DNA from: Holophagales bacterium
Lineage (GTDB): Bacteria; Acidobacteriota; Holophagae; Holophagales; Holophagaceae
Length of the DNA: 45,060 nucleotides
Assembly (NCBI GenBank): GCA_031281385.1
Contig: JAITFL010000181.1
Location: forward strand, 1 to 45,060
Direction of reading: 5' to 3'
Shown: piece after piece, positions 31,009 to 39,280 of the stretch
Layout: every line of letters begins with the position of its first letter
Position numbering within the stretch: position 1 is the first letter of the stretch
Made by a program: the position numbers and the translations under genes
The notes under the pieces: generated by a model
Database searches by the model: none
What the model was told of the DNA's origin: nothing
What the model saw: only the letters and a program-made list of their open reading frames with translations

Positions 31009-33033
31009 ATGGAACCACAAGACAGCCAAATAGAACAAAAACTCGAAGAAAAGATCAAAATTGCGATCAAGCTCAGGGACGAATTCTCTACCAGGGTGGC
31101 CATCCCTGGCGGACTGGCGGACGCGTACCGCAACCTGCAAATGAAGCTGAGGGAACTCAACATGTGGGATCCCAAAAAGGGCGAACCCAATCCCAAGGAG
31201 TTCATAAGGGCCGCTTCGTCGGCGTCCTTGGAAGCAAGACAGGCCATCGCGTTCAAGGGGCCATCCGACGGCGTATCCAAATCGCTCATGAAAAACATCC
31301 CCGCGCTTCAACTGAGCCAGGAAGACAGTCTTACATGCGCCATATTGTGCATCCTCGAAGACTTTGAGCAAACCTTTCCTAGCCTTCCCTACATAAAACT
31401 GCCGCCGGAAAACGAGCTGCTGGCGATATTGGCCGCATTGAAAAACCATCCAGTGATAAATTATGAAGACTTCAAAGTCCAAGAGGTGATGTACTCGACC
31501 GCCACCACCCAAGACCCCCGCGAAATGGCCGAAATTAAGAGGCGCTTTGAACAAGTTCGTGGGAAGAAGATTCAGCATGTCAGAAAACACGCCGTCAACT
31601 ACATACCCCAAGACCTCAGAGAAAAACCGCACTATCTCTTTTTGCTAATGAAGGCCGCGCTGACGCGGGACGTATTTGGCACGCTGGAAGCGATAAAAGA
31701 AGCATCCTCCTCTGAAGACCAGCTAAAATCAACCACAGGAAACATCCTCGATGGCGTCCCCCCCGAAGAAAAGATGGAACTGCTAAAAATTCCAGCAAAC
31801 ATGGGAATGGGCCTAGCGTCAACATATTTGAATGTTTTTAATATTCCAGACGAAGTCGAGTGGGACGAACATCTTCAGAACATTTTGAAGAGAGACGTGA
31901 CCGCCGGTCACAGCCTTTTTGGCGCATTTGCATTCGAGAGCGTCCAAAACTACCCATTCGAGCTTGAGCGCATTGAGATAAATCTGCCAAGGCGCATATC
32001 CAATGCCGAGGCCGCCGATTACCTCAAGAGAAACGACGATGAAGACAGACCCAGGACATACTCTGGCAATGAAATCGCCGATACAGCCGCCGTGCTTCAA
32101 GAAAGGGACGTCAAGCGCTTCGTGGAGAACCTCAAGGCGGACATTGGCCGCAATTGGAAATCTTGCGTTGGCGAGCAAAAGAGAACCGTAGTATTCGGCG
32201 ACATGGATCTAAAAGTCCGCGACCTGCTTTTCCTAGTGGTGCACAGCCTTTTTGAGCCCGAGGAAAAATTTGAAAAAATTATTGAGACAGTCCAAAAAAG
32301 CCATCCCGTCATGACTGCGACTGACCCAGCAAAAACATTTGTATTGGCCAATCGCTATTATTTCCTTGACCTAATCGGGTTGAGCGTTGACTTTCTTTTT
32401 AATAGGACTCACAAGCCCAATGGATCCACAGGAACTCAAATTGAAGACGTGACCGACTACTACGCCCGCAATTTGATGCACTTGGGCATGTCCATCTATA
32501 TTCGGGTCGGCGATGTAATTTTTAGGGGAATGCCCGTTGCATGGAACATGTTGGTGGGACAGTGCGAAGGCAAGATAGACCACGCCTTCCAAGAAGTGGG
32601 GCACCTGTTCGACGCCTTTGACACCCTTTTGACCATCATTGACACTGCCGTTGAAAATTTGTCGGCCTGGGCCGAGGCGACTCTCTTGGACGCCGTGTCC
32701 CAAGATTTACCAAACCTGTCCTTCAAGATCCCAGATGAACCCAAAAAGACCCAACTGCGCGTAACGACTGTCGCAACGATAGCAAAAGCCAAAGAGGCAC
32801 TGAACAGGTACTGCTTGGACGCGCTCTACTTCCGCGCCGATGCGATTTCGGCGACGCCGATAGCCATCATCCAGACGCTGAAAATACCCAGAGGGAAAAC
32901 AGACAAGCTGCGGATACTGCTGACCAACGACTCGGCGGCTAAGAAGGCCGCCGCCGAACAAGCAGCCAAGGCGGCAAAGAGCGACCCCAAGGGCAGGCCC
33001 GGCGAACCAAGGAGAAGGCGATCGGAAAGTTGA
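31009..33033 (+). CDS. Large soluble protein of unknown function (674 residues)
   Basis: I do not recognise this protein. It has no signal peptide or membrane helix and is predicted to be cytoplasmic and mostly helical. The N-terminus is charged and coiled-coil-like (QIEQKLEEKIKIAIKLRDEF). A long middle region has leucine-rich helices (SLTCAILCILEDFEQTF, HYLFLLMKAALTRDVFGTLE). A conserved-looking core holds RDLLFLVVHSLFEPEEKFEK and LANRYYFLDLIGLSVDFLF, and the C-terminal 40 residues are Lys/Ala/Arg-rich and disordered. The pattern recalls large uncharacterised proteins of spirochaetes, but that is an impression only. An AGGA lies before the ATG at short spacing. It is followed by a repeat element with only 3 bases between. 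Confidence 0.75.
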   Translation: MEPQDSQIEQKLEEKIKIAIKLRDEFSTRVAIPGGLADAYRNLQMKLRELNMWDPKKGEPNPKEFIRAASSASLEARQAIAFKGPSDGVSKSLMKNIPALQLSQEDSLTCAILCILEDFEQTFPSLPYIKLPPENELLAILAALKNHPVINYEDFKVQEVMYSTATTQDPREMAEIKRRFEQVRGKKIQHVRKHAVNYIPQDLREKPHYLFLLMKAALTRDVFGTLEAIKEASSSEDQLKSTTGNILDGVPPEEKMELLKIPANMGMGLASTYLNVFNIPDEVEWDEHLQNILKRDVTAGHSLFGAFAFESVQNYPFELERIEINLPRRISNAEAADYLKRNDDEDRPRTYSGNEIADTAAVLQERDVKRFVENLKADIGRNWKSCVGEQKRTVVFGDMDLKVRDLLFLVVHSLFEPEEKFEKIIETVQKSHPVMTATDPAKTFVLANRYYFLDLIGLSVDFLFNRTHKPNGSTGTQIEDVTDYYARNLMHLGMSIYIRVGDVIFRGMPVAWNMLVGQCEGKIDHAFQEVGHLFDAFDTLLTIIDTAVENLSAWAEATLLDAVSQDLPNLSFKIPDEPKKTQLRVTTVATIAKAKEALNRYCLDALYFRADAISATPIAIIQTLKIPRGKTDKLRILLTNDSAAKKAAAEQAAKAAKSDPKGRPGEPRRRRSES

Positions 33034-33036
33034 TAG

Positions 33037-33464
33037 TTGTGGTACTTGCAAAACTCTCAAAATCTTTTCTTGCTGTCGAACGGCAATTCCATAGCACTGA
33101 ATGGAGACGCAGCGCGGTCATTCTCCCGGCAGACCCATCGGGCAGAATGGGCGCCCGGCGGGGGTATTTGCCCGGCGCATATCTTTCGTGCTCGGATTCG
33201 TGGTCTGGCAACTTGGTTCGTCTAGTGACGGGTCATGGAGCCCGCCCTAATGCTAAACGGGGGGTCTCACTACCGCCATCGCTCGCAAGCTCGCGCTGGC
33301 CCGTTCGCACCCCCCGCGCCCCCCGCCTCGCTTCGCTCGGCTTCTTCGATGGGCGCTGAATTTTGGGGAGATGGCTTCGTTCAGCGGTGGCTTCGATGGG
33401 GGGGGGCGGATGCATGGGGATGGCTTCGATGAGCGCGAAGATAGTTTTGCAAGAGGCTCAATTG
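33037..33464 (+). repeat. Intergenic element, long type, copy D
   Basis: This is about 428 bases, starting at TACTTGCAAAACTC just after the preceding stop and ending TAGTTTTGCAAGAGGCTC then AATTG. It shares ATATCTTTCGTGCTCGG, CAACTTGGTTCGTC-like, GGTCATGGAGCCCG and several GGCTTCGATG units with the other long copies. It contains an extra block (CGGGCAGAATGGGCGCCCGG) that is also present in copy E, and a run of nine G at 33398-33406. Confidence 0.75.
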
Positions 33465-33542
33465 ACAATGCTGGAAATTGATGCGGGCTAACGCCCGCGT
33501 TGAAACAGTTACAAGGTACGAGATGCCGCTACTGGTGCTGGG

Positions 33543-33743
33543 TTAGCGGGGCTGTTTGCTGTATCGGGCATTCAGATTCTCGGCATATTCTGAGGCGAAT
33601 TCTTCGGACACCCTTAACATTCCAGGTGCCAATTGCGTGCCCGTGTTTGGGAGGGTGCGCTCCGCCCATTTGTCATCGTTTGGCGATCCCACAGCCTCTT
33701 TGATTGCCGCTCTGTAGTCAACTTTACCGTTCTTGTCAGGCAT
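33543..33743 (-). CDS. Small hypothetical protein (66 residues)
   Basis: The product MPDKNGKVDYRAAIKEAVGS... is hydrophilic, with no signal or membrane segment and no recognised domain. It is supported by a good TTGGAGGG ribosome site before ATG 33743, and because it lies outside the flanking repeat elements. The opening D-K-N-G-K-V-D resembles an EF-hand-like calcium loop only superficially. A 10-bp inverted repeat sits in its leader (33756-33794). It may be a real gene, but codon evidence is limited at this length. Confidence 0.5.
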   Translation of the reverse strand: MPDKNGKVDYRAAIKEAVGSPNDDKWAERTLPNTGTQLAPGMLRVSEEFASEYAENLNARYSKQPR

Positions 33744-33755
33744 CCTGCCCTCCAA

Positions 33756-33794
33756 TAAGAGAGTGATGGTTGCCGTTGTGGCGGCACTCTCTTA
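33756..33794 (-). promoter_or_regulatory. Perfect 10-bp inverted repeat in the leader of the small gene
   Basis: TAAGAGAGTG (33756-33765) and CACTCTCTTA (33785-33794) flank a 19-base loop. The arm nearest the gene begins about 12 bases from the start codon and borders the ribosome site, so it could be an operator or a translation-controlling hairpin. Confidence 0.4.
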
Positions 33795-33875
33795 CACTTG
33801 TTTACCTTAGCATATCACATGTATTTTTTCACGTTTTTTGCGTTCAGGTACCACGCGCCCTACCCATTCCATAAT

Positions 33876-34069
33876 CGAGGTACTTGCAAAACCTCCGAGT
33901 CATTGCCAAAAGTGCTTTGTTCAATTCATGGAAGCCCCCCACAAAGTGAGTGCCACCCAAATTAAGAAAATCAGCGCGGCCGTAGGCCGCATCCACCATT
34001 GTCAATTGTCAATTCGCTAATCGGAGCCTCATGGCCCAAATTTTTCAGAGTTCTGCAAGAGGCTCAATC
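33876..34069 (-). repeat. Intergenic element, short type, copy 2
   Basis: About 190 bases with the inverted ends TACTTGCAAAACCTC and GTTCTGCAAGAGGCTC. Its interior, read on the minus strand, matches copy 1 at 27748: GAGGCTCCGATT, GAATTGACAATTGACAATGG, then TGGATGCGGCCTACGGCCGC and GCTGATTTTC. The remaining gap up to 34567 holds no gene; only the poly-G tract and hairpin listed separately stand out. Confidence 0.75.
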
Positions 34070-34394
34070 ATCAACACGACCAAAGCCCGCCTCAATATTG
34101 CCGCCTCCAGCGCGGCACCTGACCCATAGCCACTGCCCCCTGGCCCCTAAAACCTAGCCCCATCAGGCACTCCAACTTTTTTTCAAAATCTTTCAAAACC
34201 CACTTGACACACCCCCGGCATGGTATTAACCTGATTTTTTCTTGGGCGTGCATTCGGCCCACCCAAGCATCCCAAGCCCCAAATGACTGACTTCAAAGAC
34301 ACATGCACGCAACGCGGCGGCGGGCCGATCTCGGCCCCCAAGGCCGCCCCTGCCCTCTCCGCCGCCACCCCCGCCAATCATATAAATAATTCAT

Positions 34395-34405
34395 GGGGGG
34401 GGGGG
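34395..34405 (+). promoter_or_regulatory. Run of 11 G in a possible promoter of the Big_2 lipoprotein gene
   Basis: Eleven consecutive G are followed directly by TAATAT (34406-34411), a plausible -10 box. An AT-rich TATAAATAAT lies just before. A tract of this length is prone to slippage and would alter promoter spacing. Confidence 0.4.
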
Positions 34406-34473
34406 TAATATTTGCCTGCTTGTCCGCCACCCACTGGCAAAATTTAGAAAATAGCCACAACAAAAAACCAATA

Positions 34474-34511
34474 AAAGTGCCGCGCCGGGAACCGTCCCCG
34501 CGCGGCACTTT
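34474..34511 (+). promoter_or_regulatory. Perfect 12-bp hairpin in the leader of the Big_2 lipoprotein gene
   Basis: AAAGTGCCGCGC (34474-34485) and GCGCGGCACTTT (34500-34511) enclose 14 bases. It lies 56 bases before the start codon. With only three T after the stem it is either a weak terminator/attenuator or a stabilising 5' hairpin. Confidence 0.5.
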
Positions 34512-34567
34512 CGCTGTACCCAAACCACACCACATTTCGCGCTTTTAGCGCAGGGAGGTTTACACAG

Positions 34568-37500
34568 ATGAGAGGGAAAATACCCTTCATAGCGGCTTCA
34601 TTGTTGGCGCTCGGCGTCGCTTACGTCACCTGCGGCGGCGGGGGGGGCGAGAATCCCCCCCCCGCGCCGCCCCCGCCCATTTCGGACGTTTCGGTCACCG
34701 GGATTGCCCTCAATCGGAACATGATGACATTGGCCGTGGGCGATGAAAGTAGCACTTTGGTGCCAGCCATTTATCCAGAAAATGCCACCAATAAAAATGT
34801 TGCTTGGGCATCAAGCAACATGTATGTTGCAACGGTTTCCGCCAGCGGCGTAGTCACGCCAGTCGAGGCCGGCAGCGCGGTGATAATGGCCACCACGCAC
34901 GATGGCAATCAAACGGCTGATTGCATCGTTGAGGTGGTGTCTGTACCCATTCCGGCAGAAGACGCTTACCTGAATAAGAATGAAGTGGATTTGCTCAAGG
35001 GTGGAACTGATACCTTGGCGGTGAATTTTGTTCCAGTCAACGCGACAAACCAAAACGTGACGTGGATGTCAAGCAACCCGTCTATAGCCACGGTTGACAA
35101 AAATGGAGTCGTTACAGCTATATCCGAGGGCGATGCAGAAATTGTCGCCATGCTCCCGCTGGGTACAGGAGGCGTTGCAAGCCCAAGTAATCCCGACAAT
35201 TGGGGCAACAAAGTGAAATCCACCACACCTGCCAGGAGAGTCGCAGCCCGTGTTTCTAATGCGAGCAAGGTAAATGCGCTTGGTGTTTCGCTTGATCGCA
35301 AAAACTTGGTGCTAACGGTCGGCAGCGAGCATATTTTCTTTCCAACTGTCCAACCCTACAACGCCAGCAACGTAAACGTGACCTGGAAGAGCAGCGATGC
35401 CAAGGTGGCGGCAGTATCTACACTTGGGGTGGTGACAGGCAAGAAAGCTGGCTATGCGACGATTACAGTGACCACCAAAGATGGTGGCCATACGGATACC
35501 TGTGAAGTGCTGGTTGAGCCTGCCCCGATAAAACCTACTGGGATCACGTTGAACAAAACAACACTGGCACTTGCCTCTGTCGGCAGTTCCGAGCGCCTCA
35601 CGGCAACTGTCAGCCCCTCTAATGCAACAGACAAGCGTGTTTATTGGCTTTCCAGCGATCAGTCAATAGCAGTCGTGAACGAAAATGGCACGGTGCAGGC
35701 CCGCGGGAAGGGTACGGCAACAATTATTGCACAAACCGTTGTTGGAAACCTTACGGCGAGATGCGACATCAATGTCGGCGGGGCAACGGTGAACCCAACC
35801 AGCGTGACGCTAAACAAAAAGTCATTAACGCTTCCCATAGGCGATGGCGAAATACTTATTCAGACAGTTCTTCCCAGCAATGCCACGAACAAAAGTGTGA
35901 CTTGGTCTAGCAGTAATCCTAGTGTTGCCACCGTGAGCAATGGTGTCGTAGTTGCCAAAGGCTCTGGGAATGCTGCAATTACAGTTACAACAGTTTTAGG
36001 GGGTGTGACAGCGACATGCCAAGTGACGGTGACTGGTGCTGTTTCGCCCACGGGAGTATCGCTGAACAAGGCGTCAACAACACTATCAGTTGGCGGCAGC
36101 GGAACCTTGGTTGCGACAGTATCGCCAAGCAACGCAACAGACAAGAGCGTAACATGGACTAGCGGTAATCCAAGCGTGGCAACCGTGAACAGTAACGGCC
36201 TAGTAACTGGGGTGTCAGCCGGGACGACGGTGATAACAGTAGCGACAAATGTTGGAAACAAGATGGCTACATGCCTAGTGACGGTAAACCCAGTTTCCCC
36301 ATCGAGTGTTTCTCTGAACAAGACAACGATAACGCTATCAGTTGGAAGCAACGAGACCCTGGTTGCAACGGTATCGCCCAGCAACGCCGCAAACAAGAGC
36401 GTCACTTGGACAAGCAGCAACCCAAGCGTAGCCACAGTCAGCAACGGCGTCGTCACTGGCGTGACTGCGGGTACGGCCACGATAACCGTAGCGACAGTGG
36501 ATGGCAACAAGACCGCCACCTGCGCCGTAACAGTGAACACCACAAATGTGACCCCCACAAGCGTCTCTCTCAACAAGGCTTCAACGACCATTAGCGTTGG
36601 AAACATCGAAACCTTAGTCGCCACTGTATTGCCCAGCAACGCCACCAACAAGAGCGTCACTTGGACAAGCAGCAACCCAAGCGTGGCCACAGTCAGCAAC
36701 GGCGTCGTCACTGGCGTGACTGCGGGCGCGGCCACAATAACCGTAGCGACAGTGGATGGCAACAAGACCGCCACCTGCGCCGTGACAGTGTCAAATGGCG
36801 GTGGCCAAATAACTGGCGTTTCGCTGAACAAAACGATTGCGACAATCAGAGTTGGCGGTACAGAGACCCTGGTTGCAACGGTATCGCCCAGCAACGCCAC
36901 AAACAAGAGCGTCACTTGGGCAAGCAGCAACCCCAACGTAGCCACGGTGAACACCAATGGCTTGGTGGCGGGCGTTTCCGCTGGAAGTGCTACCATCAGC
37001 GTCTCCACGCAGGAGGGCGGCTTTATTGCCACATGCGCCGTAACGGTGACAAACGAGGACATACCGCCCACGGGCGTGTCGCTGAACAAGACGACTGCTA
37101 CAATCAGCGTTGACGGCAAAGAAACCTTGGTTGCCACCGTGTCACCCAGCAACGCCACCAACAAAAATGTGACATGGGTCAGCAGCAACCCAAGCGTAGC
37201 CACGGTGAACAATGGCGAAGTGACGGGCGTGTCCGCCGGAAGCGCGACTATAATAGTCAGTACCCAGCAGGGCGGCTTCACGGCGTTCTGCTCTGTCACA
37301 GTGAACCCACCCCACGTAGCCCCAACGGGAGTTGTGCTGAATAAAAGTTCCGTTACGCTAACTTTAGGCGCAAGCGAAACATTGGTTGCAACTGTGTCGC
37401 CCAGCAACGCCACCAACAAGAGCGTGACATGGACTAGCACCAGCCCGGCCGTGGCGTCTGTCAGCAATGGTCTTGTTACTGGCCTAGCGGCTGGAAGCGC

Positions 37501-38212
37501 GACAATAATAGCCACCACGCAGGAGGGTGGCTTCGTAGCCACCTGCAACGTGACCGTGCTGGGGATTATACCTGTCACAGGCATAATGCTTGAGCCTGGG
37601 CCAATCTATCTGACACCTAGCCAAACCAAGGCACTGGTACCCAACATAGTGCCCGCCAACGCCACGAACAAAAACGTCACTTGGAGCATCTCTTTTTCCG
37701 ATGCCAGCGACAACTCTGCCAGTGTGGACGCAAACGGCGTGGTGACGTGCCTCTCTCCTGGCTATCTCAAGAGTAGCAGCTATTATCCCGGTGACGCAAC
37801 GGTTACGGCTAGGACGGCAGACGGCGGGTACGTGGCGACAGTCAAGGTGGTTACGGGGACAGCCGTGACAGGCTTGTCTGACAACACGACCTACTATACC
37901 CGTCCGAGGACAGGTGGCATGCCTCTAGCCAAGGGGACTCTGTTCTATTCCTATTTGGTTAACCGAGAGCGCGTTTGGATGGGAGATATCAGTTATATCC
38001 TAAATATTTTGCCCAGTACTGGAGGCAAGAGCTGTACGATAACCTTGTCAACCAGCAACTCCTCAATACTTGGAGTGAATAACAGTGGTAGTTCCCCTTC
38101 TGTCACAATCCCAACAAGACAGACAACGGGCGATGTCACGATTACAGCCACAGTCGTGTGCAATTTCACGGGCCAGACATTTACTAGGAGTTTCCCATTC
38201 AAGGTGCAGTAG
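34568..38212 (+). CDS. Surface lipoprotein-like protein with about 12 tandem Big_2 domains
   Basis: The 1214-residue product starts with an export signal (MRGKIPFIAASLLALGVAYV) ending T-C-G-G-G-G, a relaxed lipobox with Cys22. A Pro-rich spacer is followed by about twelve immunoglobulin-like Big_2 units of about 80-90 residues. Each has the pattern VSLNKxxxTLxVGxxETLVA, SPSNATNKSVTWxSSNPSVA, VSNGVVTGVxAGxATITV and C-x-V-T-V. Units 7 and 8 are nearly identical in DNA at an offset of 255 bases. The last about 110 residues are a different C-terminal domain. Such arrays usually form rods on adhesins or surface proteins. AGGGAGG precedes the ATG. Runs of 8 G and 9 C lie just after the Cys codon, and a strong terminator follows the stop. 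Confidence 0.9.
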   Translation: MRGKIPFIAASLLALGVAYVTCGGGGGENPPPAPPPPISDVSVTGIALNRNMMTLAVGDESSTLVPAIYPENATNKNVAWASSNMYVATVSASGVVTPVEAGSAVIMATTHDGNQTADCIVEVVSVPIPAEDAYLNKNEVDLLKGGTDTLAVNFVPVNATNQNVTWMSSNPSIATVDKNGVVTAISEGDAEIVAMLPLGTGGVASPSNPDNWGNKVKSTTPARRVAARVSNASKVNALGVSLDRKNLVLTVGSEHIFFPTVQPYNASNVNVTWKSSDAKVAAVSTLGVVTGKKAGYATITVTTKDGGHTDTCEVLVEPAPIKPTGITLNKTTLALASVGSSERLTATVSPSNATDKRVYWLSSDQSIAVVNENGTVQARGKGTATIIAQTVVGNLTARCDINVGGATVNPTSVTLNKKSLTLPIGDGEILIQTVLPSNATNKSVTWSSSNPSVATVSNGVVVAKGSGNAAITVTTVLGGVTATCQVTVTGAVSPTGVSLNKASTTLSVGGSGTLVATVSPSNATDKSVTWTSGNPSVATVNSNGLVTGVSAGTTVITVATNVGNKMATCLVTVNPVSPSSVSLNKTTITLSVGSNETLVATVSPSNAANKSVTWTSSNPSVATVSNGVVTGVTAGTATITVATVDGNKTATCAVTVNTTNVTPTSVSLNKASTTISVGNIETLVATVLPSNATNKSVTWTSSNPSVATVSNGVVTGVTAGAATITVATVDGNKTATCAVTVSNGGGQITGVSLNKTIATIRVGGTETLVATVSPSNATNKSVTWASSNPNVATVNTNGLVAGVSAGSATISVSTQEGGFIATCAVTVTNEDIPPTGVSLNKTTATISVDGKETLVATVSPSNATNKNVTWVSSNPSVATVNNGEVTGVSAGSATIIVSTQQGGFTAFCSVTVNPPHVAPTGVVLNKSSVTLTLGASETLVATVSPSNATNKSVTWTSTSPAVASVSNGLVTGLAAGSATIIATTQEGGFVATCNVTVLGIIPVTGIMLEPGPIYLTPSQTKALVPNIVPANATNKNVTWSISFSDASDNSASVDANGVVTCLSPGYLKSSSYYPGDATVTARTADGGYVATVKVVTGTAVTGLSDNTTYYTRPRTGGMPLAKGTLFYSYLVNRERVWMGDISYILNILPSTGGKSCTITLSTSNSSILGVNNSGSSPSVTIPTRQTTGDVTITATVVCNFTGQTFTRSFPFKVQ
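34640..34663 (+). repeat. G8 and C9 homopolymer runs in the 5' coding region
   Basis: Eight G (34640-34647) and nine C (34655-34663) flank CGAGAAT, about 25-30 codons into the lipoprotein gene. Length change in either run shifts the frame right after the lipobox. The two runs can also pair with each other as a GC hairpin. Confidence 0.7.
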
Positions 38213-38266
38213 AGCGATCTGCGCCGACAAAATCCCTGATTTTGCGGCCAGCGGAATAAACTGATA

Positions 38267-38299
38267 GGGCATTGGGCGACAAAACCCAATGCCCTTTTT
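38267..38299 (+). terminator. Intrinsic terminator of the Big_2 gene
   Basis: GGGCATTGGG (38267-38276) and CCCAATGCCC (38285-38294) form a perfect 10-bp stem with an 8-base loop, followed by TTTTTATT. It is 54 bases past the stop codon. Confidence 0.9.
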
Positions 38300-38465
38300 A
38301 TTGCAGCTACAAAGTGCGAGAGGCCGCGCAGACCCAATGGACAATGGACAACTCTCGGTATTCTGCGCTTGCGCTCCGAATACGCGAGACCCCAACGTGG
38401 GCCGTTGTAACACGTTGGCAGATTTTGGCAGCTTGGGCATTTTGCCTTCGCTCGTCTTCGTTTTG

Positions 38466-39100
38466 ACAATGGTGGATGCGGCCTACGGCCGTATTAAATG
38501 TTTAATGGCGGATTGGGCACCATGCGATGAACGGAGCATTGCCCCCGTCTGTAATGCCTACCTCGAAACCAGCACCCAAAAAAACATGCGCTGAACGAAG
38601 CATTGCCCCAACTCGGAAAATCTCTATCGAAGTCACATCCCAAGTATCAGTACCTCCATCGAAGGCATCTTCCAACCATCTGCCCGTCCATCGAAGCCTT
38701 CCTTGGGCATCCGCCCGTTCATCGAAGCCACTGCTGAACGGAGCCATCTCCCCTATGTATCGCTTCCATCGAAGAAGCCGTCCGACAGGACGGCGGGGGT
38801 CTGGGGGGCGACCGGGGCGGCGCGAGCTTGCGAGCGACGACGGTAAGGGAGACCCCCAGCATAGCATTCGGGCGGGCTCCATGAACCGGCACTGAACAAG
38901 CCAAGTTGTCAGACCATGAACCCGAGCATGTAAGATATGCGCCGGGCAAATGCCCCCGCCGGGCGCCCATTCGGCACGATGGGATTGCCGGGTGCATGGT
39001 TTTGCAGCCAACCGGACTCCAATACCCGGCGGTGAATGAACCAAGTTGTCAGGCCATGAACCCGAGCACGTGAGATAGGAACGCGCTGCCGGGAGGCGCC
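38466..39100 (-). repeat. Intergenic element, long type, copy E (composite)
   Basis: This covers most of the 1068-base gap before clpB. Read on the minus strand it carries GGTTCATGGAGCCCGCC, repeated GCTTCGATG units, the block shared with copy D (GAATGGGCGCCCGGCGGG) and ATCTTACATGCTCGGG-like sequence. A block of about 37 bases (38902-38938) recurs at 39041-39078, 140 bases away, so part of the element is duplicated. Bases 38466-38495 resemble the GGCCTACGGCC core of the short element. No intact inverted ends were found. The 180-residue reading frame across it is not credible as a gene. Confidence 0.65.
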
Positions 39101-39214
39101 GGGTGTCAATTCTGCCAGATGGGGCAGCCGGGGAGAGGGGGCAGGGATTAGGGTAAGCAAGGATGCGGTTGAATAAAAAATAATTTATTCATAACATTTC
39201 ACTTGAATGTTTCT

Positions 39215-39260
39215 AACTAAAAAAATTTTAGTTGACTAACATCACATTTTTGCCGATACT
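39215..39260 (+). promoter_or_regulatory. Predicted clpB promoter with overlapping inverted repeat
   Basis: TTGACT (39232-39237) and GATACT (39255-39260) are 17 bases apart. AACTAAAA-AAA-TTTTAGTT (39215-39233) is a perfect inverted repeat ending on the -35 box, a plausible operator. It does not match the CIRCE sequence. The AGGAGGG ribosome site at 39268-39274 would leave a leader of only about 14 bases. Confidence 0.45.
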
Positions 39261-39280
39261 AGAATCTAGGAGGGCAATCC

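Noticed and set aside
33398..33406. Run of nine G as a phase-variation tract
   Set aside because: It lies inside element copy D and not near a gene start or convincing promoter, so no gene would be switched.
35860..37584. 574-residue open frame on the minus strand inside the Big_2 gene
   Set aside because: It is an antisense shadow of the repetitive coding sequence; its Val/Thr/Leu-rich periodicity mirrors the Big_2 repeat and there is no ribosome site.
38502..39044. 180-residue open frame on the minus strand before clpB
   Set aside because: It lies within the composite repeat element, is not conserved in the other copies, and has no family resemblance.
38885..39080. CRISPR-like direct repeat (about 37 bases twice)
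   Set aside because: Only two copies 140 bases apart, inside a known dispersed element, with no further regular repeats and no cas genes.
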